From Hexactinellida sp. DTS-2022 (taxonomy: Eukaryota; Porifera; Hexactinellida), in the NCBI GenBank assembly GCA_028753945.1, contig JAPNXP010000013.1:4837501-4901500 (forward strand): a stretch of 64,000 bases of DNA. Reading direction: 5' to 3'. The notes under the pieces were generated by a model, which worked only from the letters and a program-made list of their open reading frames with translations, was not told the DNA's origin and searched no databases. The position numbers and the translations under genes were made by a program. This document shows, one piece after another, positions 21,346-32,381 of the stretch; position 1 is the stretch's first letter, and each line of letters begins with the position of its first letter.

Positions 21346-21522
21346 CAATAGCAATCCTGTTTACCACTACAACAGTGGATAAGTACTATAGTAAACTAAT
21401 GGACAAGTATAACAGAGAATGTAACAAAATACTTATCAGTATCAAATTAAAATAATAAAATTCAAAAAGAAGTATTTAACAAATATACAAAGTATAATAA
21501 TGAGTAGAAAAGTTATAAATTA

Positions 21523-24466
21523 CTAAATTTGTATCCGTTTGATGTCCCCGAACAGAATGAGAGGCTCCACTTGGTGAGAGACAGCAGGGGGCTTGTCTCG
21601 CGTGTGCCACAGAACAACACGCCCGTCCTCCCCAACTGACACCAGTTTGTGTCTGTCTCCTGTCAGACAGGTGACAGGAGCCGCGTGTCCCAACAGAATC
21701 CGCGAAAGCGAGCAGGTTGCCAAACTCCACTGGTATACAGCTGCGCCGTTAGACGCGAAGAGATACGAGTTAACTATTGCTATCGATCGGATAGGAGATG
21801 GCTTAGTACACTCCACCATCACAAACACATCCAGCTTTTTGAAACACTTCCTTTGCCTAACGGACTCCCCTTGCTCGCTTCTTCCCAGAAAGGAGGCCAT
21901 CACCTGATCGCAGAGCTCTTGAGAAGCGTTCAGCAAACTCAGCTCCTCGCGAAAAGTCGCGAGGCTCCACAGACGGATGTACCCGTTTTCGCAGCCGGCC
22001 ACACACAGCCCGCGACTCACAGCCATGCAGCTGACTGCAGATCCTATTTTTAGCACAGTCACAAGCTGCCAGCTGTCATTCCTCCAAACCCCAATAGTCC
22101 CATCGAGAGACGCAGTGTATGTACACACATTCCGAAGTGCCAGTCCGGTAACGCTGTTCCTATGCAGCACCAGAGAGGCCACGAGTCCCCAGCTGTCTCT
22201 CCTCCACACACTCACCTCTCCGTCCTTACAACAGCTGATGACCACATTCCTATCTACCGCTACCTGTGTCACGCTCTCTGCGTGTGCGTGGATAATATGT
22301 CGCACCTCGAAGTGCACAGAGTCCCACACAACAACTGTACAGTCCCACGACCCGGTCACTATGACCCCCTGAGTAACAGCAATGCAGTTAACGCCCCCCT
22401 TGTGTTCCCCCAGACACCCGATCTCGCGCCCGCTCCGAGTATCGAACAGCCGCACTCTCAGGTCGGCGCTGCTCACGAGCACGCGCTTGGAGTCACAGGC
22501 CGCACTGAATAGCGGCTGCTGCGGCGCAGCTATAAATAGCCGCACTGAGCGCAGTGGGAAAAGCGGGGAGGGAAGCCGAGGCTCCTGGTTACCAGTCTGT
22601 GTATTTGGAATGCAGCCAGCCAGGGATAGACACAAGTAGAACCTTGAATCCATGGTTGAAGGGTCGACAGTGCTCGCATCAGATTGAGTCTGGATAAAAT
22701 CAAAAACTCTCCAACGCAGGTCATCCCTGTACACGCTAGGATGCAGCACTCGCTTGTGTGAGGCCTGCTGTTGGCTGGCGGGAGATTTAACCAGCGGGAG
22801 AGGAGTAGACTTGTTGGTACGCATTGTACGAGACCCGCTCGGGCGAGACGTCTTAGCTGACTCGTCGCACTCAATCAGAGGCAGCAGAGGCGCTATAAAC
22901 TGGGAGTCTCCCTCTCGACTCCTGATCCTGTCGGCCAGCTCCTGGGCTCTCCGCTCCCTCTCGCTTGGGGGCACAGCCCTCAGCAGAGACTGTACGTCCT
23001 CCGGCTCTATTGAGTCCTGTCTGCAGTGTCCGTGTCGGTCCCGCACCACTCGCAACAGATCTCTCAGACTAGCTCTGCTCAGCAGCTTCATGCCTAGCGC
23101 CGAGTAGGGAGAGATGGAATGTCTCATGTCCACACGGTGTCCAGCTGCGGGCTTAGCTACTTTCCGGACTTTCTTCTCTTTCCCTCTGTGACAGAAGTCT
23201 CGCATTGCCTGAGCAAACCCCTCATCCATAGTCCGACGTATGGTATAGAAGTCCTTGTAAGTTGCTCGCCAGTCGACTGTGCCTTCCCCTCCCATCAACA
23301 CTGCTTTATCCAAACCTGAGAGTCGCTCCTTCTCACCGAATGCTCTCACCTAGAGACAGGGTTATGAGGCTATTCCTCTATAGATCATAACAGTGTATTA
23401 TACAGACATTTGTAAATACGCTCCTAATCCTGGTCTGGTCCAATTCCCATACGCCTAAATTACAAATCAATGTTACGGTATAGGAGAGGGTTCCAAATTT
23501 TCGCGCTCCTAAATTCAAATTTCTCAAAAACTCCAAAAGGAGCGTCTCGGCTCCTGGATAATCCTTGGTTCACATCCCAGTACTCACATGGTGTCTCCAC
23601 AGGCTGGGATCGAGAGCGAGCTCCCTCCAGCTTTTGCTGACAGCAGAAGCAAGCGACAAGCTAGTCGGGTCTAGAAACGAAAACACTTTTGTCAGCACTG
23701 TGTCTGGGAGAGATAGCACATCCACTTTCTCATTCAGTCTCTCCTGCAGACAGCTGGCCATGAGCATCAGCTGTGGAGCAGAGCTGCGCCTAATTAGCCA
23801 CGCCAGGAATCTGATCAGCAGCAGAGGCTGACAGCCGCCCACCCACCGTCTGCAGGCCAGCAGCTCAGAGCGGAATTCTCCCACCAAAGCAACTGTCTTA
23901 GGTCTCCTGGCTTTCTTAGCGTATTTAGCTGTCCGCTTATCCGCACGGCAGAAGTCGGACGTGTTAACTGAGAGAGTTAGTTTCGGAATATTTAGCTCCC
24001 TCAGCCGATTACGGCCTGACTCAGGCGTCAGTGCGAGGGAGCGAGCAATGGTAGCATTCCTATCGACAGACTGCGTATCTAGGAGAGTGCTATGTCTGAG
24101 TGAGTGGAAATACGGTAGAAGCACCGTATCGAAGAGACGAGCTGTGTGAATAGGAATGTACTTAGCGATGACAATTAGCATCAGTCGTATTTGCCAGTCC
24201 CTGTAGCCCTCACAGAATCCGGTCAGCTGTTCCAACCGATTCTCGTCTCTTGCCCTCAGCTCGTTACTTATGACGTCATAATCTGGTAGCACGATAGCGT
24301 TGTGAGAATGCTGTGAGTGGGAGTGTATAGGCATGAGCTGATCTGTGTGGTCAGCTGTGAGATTTGAGGTTTTGGGAGGAATTATAGGGAGGTGCACCAG
24401 TTCTTGTTCCGATGACGTAACACTCTCAGGCGCCGACTTGACATTATTACGGTATTGGTAGGACAT
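21523..24466 (-). CDS. F-box/WD40 repeat protein (FBXW10-like)
   Basis: Two exons, 24466-23588 and 23349-21523, joined at CAC CAT | GTG AGA in phase 0, give 901 residues. An F-box lies at about 250-293 (VDVLSLPDTVLTKVFSFLDPT, then SKSWRELALDPSLWRHH) and runs across the splice junction. About six WD40 blades follow in the second half (for example GEHKGGVNCIAVTQG, GSWDCTVVVWDS, ENGYIRLWSL, LLGHAAPVTCL ending GEDGRVVLWHT). Such proteins are SCF ubiquitin-ligase substrate adaptors. A mid-protein F-box after a long helical N-terminus resembles FBXW10/CDRT1, but the exact orthologue is uncertain. No membrane or signal segment. Confidence 0.8.
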
Positions 24467-24480
24467 ACAACCCAGCTATA

Positions 24481-24625
24481 TACAGTAGAACCTCGTTAGT
24501 ACCAACATAAGGGGACAGTTAAATGCGTTCCCCTTATCCGGAATTCGTATTAACCAATATAATTTGCATTGAAAAGGCTTTGAAGGGGACTGAAATAGTG
24601 TACGTAATAACGAGGTTCTACTGTA
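24481..24625. repeat. MITE, family A
   Basis: Starts TACAGTAGAACCTCGTTAGT and ends TAACGAGGTTCTACTGTA, only 14 bases upstream of the F-box gene ATG. It therefore occupies its proximal promoter or leader. Interior: GGGGACAG, TTATCCGG and GGCTTTGAAGGGGACTGAAA, as in the other family A copies. Confidence 0.9.
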
Positions 24626-24740
24626 GTTTGAAGGTAACAATGCTAAATCTCAGATCATGTAGAATCATTGTAGATAGCAAGAATCAAAACATTTGATTTA
24701 AAATGAACATTATACCAAACAGAGTCTAAATAATTACAAA

Positions 24741-25208
24741 TTACAGAGATTTTATTCTCTCTAAAACAGTCTTAGCTAATTCTCTACTGTGTTCCGAGCT
24801 AAAGTGCAAATGCGCTTCTTCGGCCCTAACCCACTTCCCATCGGTTATTTCCGCCGCCTGCAGCTTAACCACGCCCCCGTCCACCGTCTCGGCGATCCAG
24901 AAATTAACCGTTTTATCTTTCCACAGTCCTCTCTTCCCATACTGGTACCTAACCGTAAGCGAATCTTCGAAAAGCAACCGCTTTACTTCCAAGTTTGACT
25001 CCTCTTTCAGCTCCCGACAGGCCGAGTCGAATTCGCTCCGATCTCCGGGCTCCGGGTGTCCCTTTGGGAATCCCCAGTGACCAGCCTTCTGCTGGATTAT
25101 GAACAGCTCGCAAAATCCGTTTATAAAACGTGCTGGGATTATTCCAAAACAGTTTATTTTTCTGGTCGGGAGTCGTTTGGGATTTATTACAGACGCAATG
25201 GCCGCCAT
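24741..25208 (-). CDS. Nudix hydrolase, NUDT2-like, copy 1
   Basis: The product has 155 residues from the ATG at 25206-25208. An upstream in-frame ATG (25262) would add 18, but alignment with the neighbouring paralogue starts at the downstream Met. The Nudix region reads WGFPKGHPEPGDR, then CRELKEES. REL-EE metal-binding residues are present. The first Glu position is Asp and the spacing to RE is one residue longer than the GX5EX7REUXEEXGU consensus, and the final Gly is Asn. FPKGHPE is typical of Ap4A hydrolases (NUDT2), which cleave dinucleoside polyphosphates. Paired head-to-tail with copy 2, upstream in the transcription direction. Confidence 0.82.
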   Translation of the reverse strand: MAAIASVINPKRLPTRKINCFGIIPARFINGFCELFIIQQKAGHWGFPKGHPEPGDRSEFDSACRELKEESNLEVKRLLFEDSLTVRYQYGKRGLWKDKTVNFWIAETVDGGVVKLQAAEITDGKWVRAEEAHLHFSSEHSRELAKTVLERIKSL

Positions 25209-25297
25209 TACACGTATATTACCAATACTAATATAGGAATGAAAGGGACAATTCAATTCCATAAGTTAAATGCAAAAATATGATGCATTTCTAATTA

Positions 25298-25420
25298 AAG
25301 AAAACTGTTTCTAAATAGCAAATAGCAAAATTATTCCTATTCAACTTTTAACAGAGCTCAAAGAAAACTGTTGCTAAATAGCAAATATAAATTATTTCTA
25401 TTCAACTTTTAACAAAGCTA
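25298..25420. repeat. Local tandem duplication including a Nudix 3' end
   Basis: Two roughly 60-base units, AGAAAACTGTTTCTAAATAG... and AGAAAACTGTTGCTAAATAG..., each end in CTATTCAACTTTTAACA. The second unit contains the last codons and stop of Nudix copy 2 (stop at 25398-25400). The first is therefore a truncated 3' remnant lying between the two genes. Confidence 0.75.
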
Positions 25421-25883
25421 ATTTAGCTGCCACTTGCTTGCTAAGCTCTTTCGCTTCGACATACGTCATTCGTGTATGCACCTCTTCAGCCCGCATCCAC
25501 TCACACCCCTGCACCTCTATGTCCTGCAGCTGTATAACGGAGTCAGCTACAACCTCTGCCAACCAATACTCCACAGTCTTATCCTTCCAAGTATCCTTCT
25601 TGTACTCGAATCCGTATTTCTCCTGGACTCTCTCTTCCGTTAACAATCGCTTAACTTCCATATTTGTTTCCTCTTTCAATTCGCGACAAGCAGACTCGAA
25701 CTCACTCTTGTCCTCGGGTTCGGGATGTCCCTTACAAAAGCACCAATGCCCAGCTTTCTGCTGGATAAGAAATACTTCCCAAACACCGTCCTTATAGCGA
25801 CATGGAATAATGCCAAGTGACTTGTCAGTAACAATCGGGAGGGCTTTAGGATTCCATACTATTGGAACTGAGTGAGAGGCCAT
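25398..25883 (-). CDS. Nudix hydrolase, NUDT2-like, copy 2
   Basis: The product has 161 residues from the ATG at 25881-25883. It is the paralogue of copy 1: both share QQKAGHW-F-KGHPEP, SEF-SACRELKEE and the KDKTV strand. The Nudix box reads GHPEPEDKSEFESACRELKE followed by ET; it keeps REL-EE but has the same one-residue-longer spacing. CFCKGHPE replaces GFPKGHPE, so substrate preference may have drifted. Likely a dinucleoside-polyphosphate or nucleotide-sugar hydrolase in the cytosol. No introns. Confidence 0.82.
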   Translation of the reverse strand: MASHSVPIVWNPKALPIVTDKSLGIIPCRYKDGVWEVFLIQQKAGHWCFCKGHPEPEDKSEFESACRELKEETNMEVKRLLTEERVQEKYGFEYKKDTWKDKTVEYWLAEVVADSVIQLQDIEVQGCEWMRAEEVHTRMTYVEAKELSKQVAAKLALLKVE

Positions 25884-26839
25884 TGCATAATCAGTGTGTT
25901 TGGATGTAAATTAGCGGATATCTGGACTGGAATTTTGTATTTAGTTAGTTAACTACAAATACTTATTATCTGTTGAAACCCAAATATACAAGCGCCACAC
26001 AGACTGTATTAGAACAGTTCTACGTATTAGAGCAAACTTGTCATTCCAAGCCAAAAATGTAGATTAATAACCAATTGCTAATTAATCAATTAATTAATTA
26101 TCGTATTTCCCTGCTAAGTTATCTTTGTGAATTCCTCAATTCCTCTAAATATGTTGGAATTTACATTTTCGGAATATACAGACCTCGTGGCCAATACACC
26201 CTGTTAAATACAGGGCCGTAGCAAGGTGTTTAAAAAAACAAAGTTAGTTATATGTCCGATTGGCCGTACCACTTTTAATTACCATACATGCAATGGGCTT
26301 TTATTGCCTTTTAATGAGCTATACAATGCAGTTCGTTATCGATGCTTGTTGTTAAAGTAATACAACTTCTTGTTTTAATTAAATAAACACAAATACAGTA
26401 GATTCCACTTAATTGAACCACCAGGTAAACGGGTTAATAATTCATAGGATTTATGTCATTTACGGTACATAATTACAGCAATATTTTCTGTTAATTGTAT
26501 GGGGTAATTACCTTCAGACTAAAGTAACCCAATTAAGCGGAGTAATTAATTATTCTTACTAAAATAGTAGAGGCAAACCCACTAGTGTAGTAGTATTCAT
26601 TAACGCATTCACTCAGTTAACAATCTCGCTTTAAATAAATACACCTCAGATCTAGAGATAGTATGTACATACATAAATATATATATTTATACAAATAAAG
26701 CTCAATATTATAACTAAGAGAAGCGATAAATCCGGGGTCTATAGAGAGGGAGTGACTAGTAGAATAGATATGTTGTAAAAATACAAATAAATGGATAGTC
26801 ATTTCAGTAAAATGTCCATTTGGAGGTGAGCTTATGGGA
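25884..26839. other. Spacer with a MITE-like element
   Basis: No gene seen. At about 26395-26548 an element starts TACAGTAGATTCCACTTAATTG and has matching CAATTAAGCGGAGTAATT near its far end. It is related in style to the other ACAGT-terminated elements. The remainder is AT-rich and includes an ATAAATATATATATTT run near 26674. Confidence 0.55.
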
Positions 26840-29551
26840 CTATAAGTGGGAGAGTACGCCGATCAGAAGAGCGGCGAGAGAGAACAACACGATATTGACG
26901 TGCGAGGTGGCGGCGGAATTTCCGTAGTTCTCTTGGTAAGGTGCTAGAAATAATAAATTACATAAATTCACATAAGTAATCAATATATTTGTACAAAGAA
27001 TGTCTCCCAACGTTTATACAACTTTTGTAGTTTTTATACAAATTACCATTAGCTTGTTAACAAAGGTTACTTATATATCGGCCAACACCTTTTCAATATA
27101 ACAAGCCGGTTTCGTAAAAGTTATTTTTTATGTAAAAAAAATACTTTGCCAATGGAAAAAGTGTTGACCAATTTCTATAACTAATTGCTTAATAAATTAT
27201 GTTGCATTCCATGGATACTTACAGCACAGGCCCTGGTAGCAGTAGGGAGCGTCATCGAGACACTTGTTACAGCTGGAGCCCTGGGAGTAAGGCCTGGGAG
27301 AGCTCAGTCCTCCGTTGTTGTTGTTGTTGTTATTGTTGTTGTTGTCGTTGTCATCCTCTTCAGGGTTTGCACTACAAAAGTTGGAAAGTAAACACAAGTA
27401 GATAGAAAATGTAGAGTAACAATCGCACTATAAAGAAGTCTCAAATAATCCTTTTAAGAAGTCAGTAAAATTGAGAGTTTACAAGTGACATAACGATGGC
27501 TTTAAATTGATTACAATTAAGTTCTAGCAATATATCTATATCTGTATTGTGAAAACCTTCGAATATTCTACTGTATTGGTGATGAGGTATATCCAATCGG
27601 CTTCTTCCACTCACAACACGATAATGCAAATTCCAAAGAAATCTTAAAACTAGCTACCATCTGGCGAAATTGGACGTAAAGTCCCATGAAAGTAATTTGT
27701 TTGTTTGTTAATAGATTCAGTACAGAGTCACTTTAATAGACATGTTTGTTGTAAAGATTAGCGGACAAATTAGTTTACATAATTATAAACTAAACGTGAA
27801 TATACCAGACATATTTCACGCAGTATTATGTACTAAAAAGCCATTGAATATTGCAAACTTTGAACAAACAATCTTTTACTTATAAATTAATATTTTAGCC
27901 CAATGATTAATATTTAAACCAGTAAACTCCATTTAGCACCTGCTTTTAATGAAGTTATAAATAATCCTCGCACAATTAAAAATTTACTGCTTTTACCAAG
28001 GAAAACTAAGTATATACCCCTTGGACTATACGACTATATTAAATAAGTATGTAACAAATTACAAAGAACTCACATCCATCCAGGAGTGTAGTAGCAGACC
28101 AGAACAGTGCCTATGTACTGTCCGTCGTCCTTAATATCCAAGTAGCACATGCTGGAAGCACAACCGACAGCTGTCACGTTGGCAAACACAACCTACCAAA
28201 GGCATAGAGATAAATACAATACCTATTTAATATTATAATTAGTTGCACAGGATTCCTTCCTTATAAGGCTGCTGCAAGAATCAATTGAACTCTCTCTCAA
28301 TTAGTTTTGTAAACAGAGTAATTGGAAGTCAATCAATAGATCTATTCGCAAGTATATTCTAATGCCACGGTCATTGAGTAACAACAATAATTCTATTATT
28401 AATAATTATTCAAACCTGTAGGTAAGCAGAGCATGTGTATTCCTCTTCTGCGTAGCATAGATTATAATCAAAGTTGTAGTACCCGCCAAGGTCATACCAT
28501 GCCCTGACCAGATCTTCGTAGGTGGAGGGATCAGGTCTGGACACGTATTTCGCGAACCCTTGGTTGTAGCCTACTGCGCCGAATCCGCCGCATTCTTCCT
28601 TCTGGTCTCCGCCCCTCTCCTCCTCCACGCATTGGAGAGCGGTGTAGGAGGCCATCGTCTCCAGCACTAAACTCCATTCCTACAGGCAATGACATTAATT
28701 AATAATGCATTAAGAGGATCCCCGTAAGTACTCAATAAAATAATACAGTCGAAACCGGTTTATTCGAACTCGTGTTATTCTAACTTATCGGTTTTTTCTA
28801 ACTAATTATTGTAAATGTGTAAGAAATTCCAATTTTGTTATAGTTTCAATCGGATTATTCTAACTATCGGACTTTTCTTACTATATTTCCATGCAAAGAA
28901 TTGGTTTGACTGCACTCAGTAAAATATTTACTGGTTACATTGGAAGTTTTAATTACTTAATTAATTTGCATTTCTTAGTCTATAATTTGGAAATTAATAA
29001 TACATACGTACCTATTTGTCTGTATTAATTAATGTAGGGTTTTGGCAAGGACAAGCAGCAGTTTGTTAACTGTAATTAATTAACTAAAAAAGACGAATAA
29101 TTCGCTACATAGTACATCAATTATTTTCGCAAGGCACAATTGAGATTCTTATTAGACTTATTGCATAAAAGATATATTTATACGTCGCACAAAAGTCGTT
29201 GAATGACCTTATAGTTCACTTATCAATTATGTAATTAACTGTTGAAAATTTTAAATTAAACATAATTAAATCATCGTTATAAAAATAAATATATAAGGAT
29301 TCGTATAATGAAATAAACTAAATTAGCTACTTTTGTAAATCTTCTCTCCTATTATGAGACTGATCAGATAATAATGACTTAAGAAAGATCAAATGTAAAC
29401 TTACCAATTTCTTCATATCACTGGAAGCGGGAACGACAGCGGCTCGATTGTAGTTGTGTGAGTCTAGAATTGTTTGTCGGATCGAATCGGTGAACTGCTC
29501 AGCAGTTATGAGCGACAGAAGGGATACAAAAAGAGCTGCGAAGTATTTCAT
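26840..29551 (-). CDS. CAP/SCP-domain secreted or anchored protein 1
   Basis: Five GT-AG exons in phase: 29551-29405, 28679-28416, 28192-28074, 27371-27223, 26943-26840; 260 residues. A signal peptide (MKYFAALFVSLLSLITA) precedes a CAP domain: ILDSHNYNRAAV, EWSLVLETMASYTALQC, VVFANVTAVGCASSMCYL and TVLVCYYTPGW. After it come ANPEEDDND, a run of ten Asn, a cysteine pair region (CNKCLDDAPYCYQGLC) and a C-terminal hydrophobic tail (NIVLFSLAALLIGVL), so GPI or tail anchoring is likely. CAP proteins act in adhesion, sterol binding or defence. The exon plan is identical to the divergent paralogue at 32382. Confidence 0.88.
27064..27180. repeat. Dispersed repeat, family G
   Basis: GGTTACTTATATATCGGCCA, ACACCTTTTCAATATAACAA and GCCGGTTTCG, ending with AAAAAGTGTTGACCAATTT, form a loose foldback. 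Related sequences lie at 31075-31215, 43965-44160 and about 50265-50330. It is in CAP gene 1 intron 4. Confidence 0.6.
28744..28914. repeat. MITE, family D (GAAACCGGTTTATTC)
   Basis: Begins TACAGTCGAAACCGGTTTAT. Inside are CGGTTTTTTCTAACTAATTA and AATCGGATTATTCTAACTAT, and the end reads ATGCAAAGAATTGGTTTGAC. The second copy is at 46158. Located in CAP gene 1 intron 1. Confidence 0.75.
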
Positions 29552-30701
29552 CGTATATTATGTTGGGTGTCAGCGAATAATGATGGTACTTAGTGCTATT
29601 ATGGCTTAGTCAATTGTTACCTGCTTTGAGGAAGAATGAATGGATGTGAGCCGAATAGCTCTGTTTTATAGCGCGGGCTGATAGAAGCGGGCTACAGGCA
29701 CAGTTACACAGCTTCGCTACTGATCCATCATATGAACGAACGCCTAAGCTTTCCCTGTATGCTTTTAGAGAAATGTATTTTGAAGTGATTCAGAGTAATA
29801 ATAGTGTAGCATTGAGCAGCAATTAGCAACTGAGAATCTTGAAAAATACGACACGAAAGATTCGTACCATCCGCATGATCTCAGAATCACAATGTTAGAA
29901 TGCGATATCGAATTATTAATTAAGTTGTAGTAATGAGAAACCAGAATTCGAAATAACTGCAAGGTTTTATCAATATTCTTTGAGGATAAAGCTATTCTTA
30001 ATTCTATAAGCTGTTAAATACTTGTATGACGCTCCACGCTGGTAAATACAGCGCGAGATGCGAGATGTGTACTCACTACTTGTAAACAACACTAATATTC
30101 GGAGAAATCGAGTTGCATATTTCTGATCAATTAAGGATTTAATTACGTTCAGAAACCTCAGAAATGCGCGTTGACGACATTAAAATTATATGAAAGTGGC
30201 AAACCACTTTTCGCGACACATGAATTATAATTACAGATAAAGAACGTAGAGCTTAAAACAACTCAGCTATTTTATAACTCAAATACATAATCAGTAGTAA
30301 CATTAAATAAACTATAACTCAATTAGTATATGCCAATTATTTAACAAATACTACGCTAAATACAGTGAACTTCCGTTATAAGTTATAACGAAAGGGATAT
30401 TTTCCCCTAGAGCACTAAATGCACTAATCATTATCCGCTTAGAAGGAATATCCGGATATAACGAAGGAATTTACAGGTCCCAAGCACTTTGTTATAACGA
30501 GAGTCCACTGTCATTGCGAATTTTACAACTAGAAATAACTTGTTGATAGCACGTAGGTTCGCTATAAGCTTGAATTCTATAGTGCTCTGTACCATATGAA
30601 AGCTGATCTAGTTACTATGCAATAGATACCCAACCAATTGGAGTATAAGCTATAGTGGCATATCCCATAGCTTGCATTATTGATAAGCTGTTAATGAGTT
30701 G
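29552..30701. other. Divergent promoter region of CAP gene 1 and DUSP, with a MITE
   Basis: No coding sequence supported. A family C MITE at 30361-30512 runs from TACAGTGAACTTCCGTTATA to GTTATAACGAGAGTCCACTG. It contains GGTCCCAAGCACTT and TTATCCGC motifs shared with 50864. The rest is AT-rich. The region separates the minus-strand CAP gene from the plus-strand phosphatase. Confidence 0.6.
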
Positions 30702-31707
30702 ATGGCAGAAGCAAAGAGTAAAGAGAAAACAACAAAATTAACTGTTCAAGATTTGGAAGAAATTATCGAGAATGAAAATGGGTTATTCGAGCTGCCATTC
30801 AAAAGTCATGACCTAGTCTATCCCAACATATACATCAGTGAAGAGTGAGTAGCAATTTAGTTATAATTACAGTGTCTAATACAGTAGAACCTCGTTATTA
30901 AGGGGCCATCAAAATCGTTCGCTTAAATCGGATTTCGTATACGTATTAACCAATATTATTTGTATTGAAATGGCTTCGAAGGATACTGAAATAGCTTAAT
31001 AGTGTTCGTATTAACCGAGTTCGTACTAACGAGGTTCTACGGTATAACAATTAAGAATATTAGATCCAAGTTGGGGTTACTTATATATCGATCAAAACCT
31101 TTTTAATATAAACCCGGCTACAAAAATAAAATTTTGATATTAAAAAATGGCCTTGCCAGTGCCTTGAAAATAATTATAAAACGTATTGGCCAACATACGA
31201 GTAATTCCTTATAAGTTCGATAAGTTAAAAATATAATAGCAATAGCGTTATATTATTGAACTTATAAACTTATAAAGAAACTCTGTTCTTAGATCCTTAG
31301 TACGAAATAAGCTGAAAATGAAGTCCATCGGAATAACACATGTTCTGAATGTAGCAGAGGGAGTCACACCATTTCATGTCAACCTGACAGGAGAATTCTA
31401 TGAAGATTCACAGATAACTTACAAAGGAATTAAAGCGGATGACAGCAATCATTTTAGCTTCAAACCGTATTTGTCAGAGATTTGTGATTTCATTGACGGG
31501 GCTCTGGATAATGGAGGTACAGTGGTGGTTAACTGCAGAGCGGGGATAAGTAGGTCTTCCACCTGCGTAATTGCATTTCTAATGCTGAGACGCAATATGA
31601 GTCTAGTAGAGGCACTGACAACGGTGAGGGAGAAAAGGTATGTTATTCCAAATCGGAACTTTTTGAAGGAACTCATCGAGTTAGAAGAAGACAGAAAGAA
31701 GAGTTAG
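30702..31707 (+). CDS. Atypical dual-specificity phosphatase
   Basis: Exons 30702-30844 and 31293-31707 join in phase (GA|A) to give 185 residues. The domain begins YPNIYISEES, continues IGITHVLNVAEG, and has the P-loop VVNCRAGISRSSTCVIAF with the catalytic Cys and Arg. The usual His before Cys (HCxxGxxR) is Asn here, as NCRAGISRS. The general-acid Asp is probably in IKADDSNHF. A downstream EKRYVIPNRNFLKEL helix is typical of small DUSPs (DUSP3/13/19 group). It is a cytosolic phosphotyrosine/threonine phosphatase; substrate unknown. The 448-base intron carries a family A MITE and a family G repeat. It sits between two divergent CAP genes. Confidence 0.88.
30880..31044. repeat. MITE, family A, in the DUSP intron
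   Basis: TACAGTAGAACCTCGTTATT at the left and ACGAGGTTCTACGGTA at the right. GGCTTCGAAGGATACTGAAA corresponds to the family A core. It lies entirely in the intron and is followed by family G sequence at 31075-31215. Confidence 0.88.
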
Positions 31708-32381
31708 AGAAGAAACCAATCGAATTTCTTAAGTATTTAATTCAGTTCTATACTTTATTAAGTATTTAATTAAGTTCTATACTATACTATATTATATGTA
31801 GATGCTCTATTATAATCAACAAAATAAACACATCATATACTAATTGTATATATTTACGTATATTATATATTTTTAATAAAGATCCATTAGAAATGCAGGT
31901 AGAGAGGAAGCCGGTATTTCCTTGTAACAATTACAATCTTATATTCAATGACATTCCAACGATATATAATCGGCAGCATGTTTATTGAATAGCTAAGGTA
32001 TTCAAGTCAAAATGATGTAAGGCCAGATGTTGTTTTACGAAAGATAAGATAAGAAAGAACCATCGAGTGCTTCATTAGAAATCGTTTAAGAAATTCGGAG
32101 TTTGTCCTAAATCCAATTTCCCCACTCAAATAAGGTTTAAAGCAATTACTATCAAACGAGGAATACTCTCAAATCTAGTTATACGACAGTTAGGAATATA
32201 TAATATTGCTAGCGACTGCAGTTGCGAGTTAGAATACTTACGAAGGGTTGTTGGAAACTGCAACAAGTCAAAGGAGGATATAAAGAGGGATTACAAGACT
32301 TCCTATATGCACACATCTGAAAAGATACATTTAAGCGCTTGTCTGTGTAGAATAGAAGTTGAACAGTAAAATATAACAGAA
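31708..32381. other. Spacer upstream of CAP gene 2
   Basis: AT-rich, with an ATTATATATTTTTAATAAA polyadenylation-like stretch near 31860 for the phosphatase. No further gene seen. Confidence 0.5.

Noticed and set aside
27313..27352. GTT/ATT trinucleotide microsatellite
   Set aside because: It is the coding Asn run of CAP gene 1, in frame and spliced, so it is not listed as a separate non-coding repeat.
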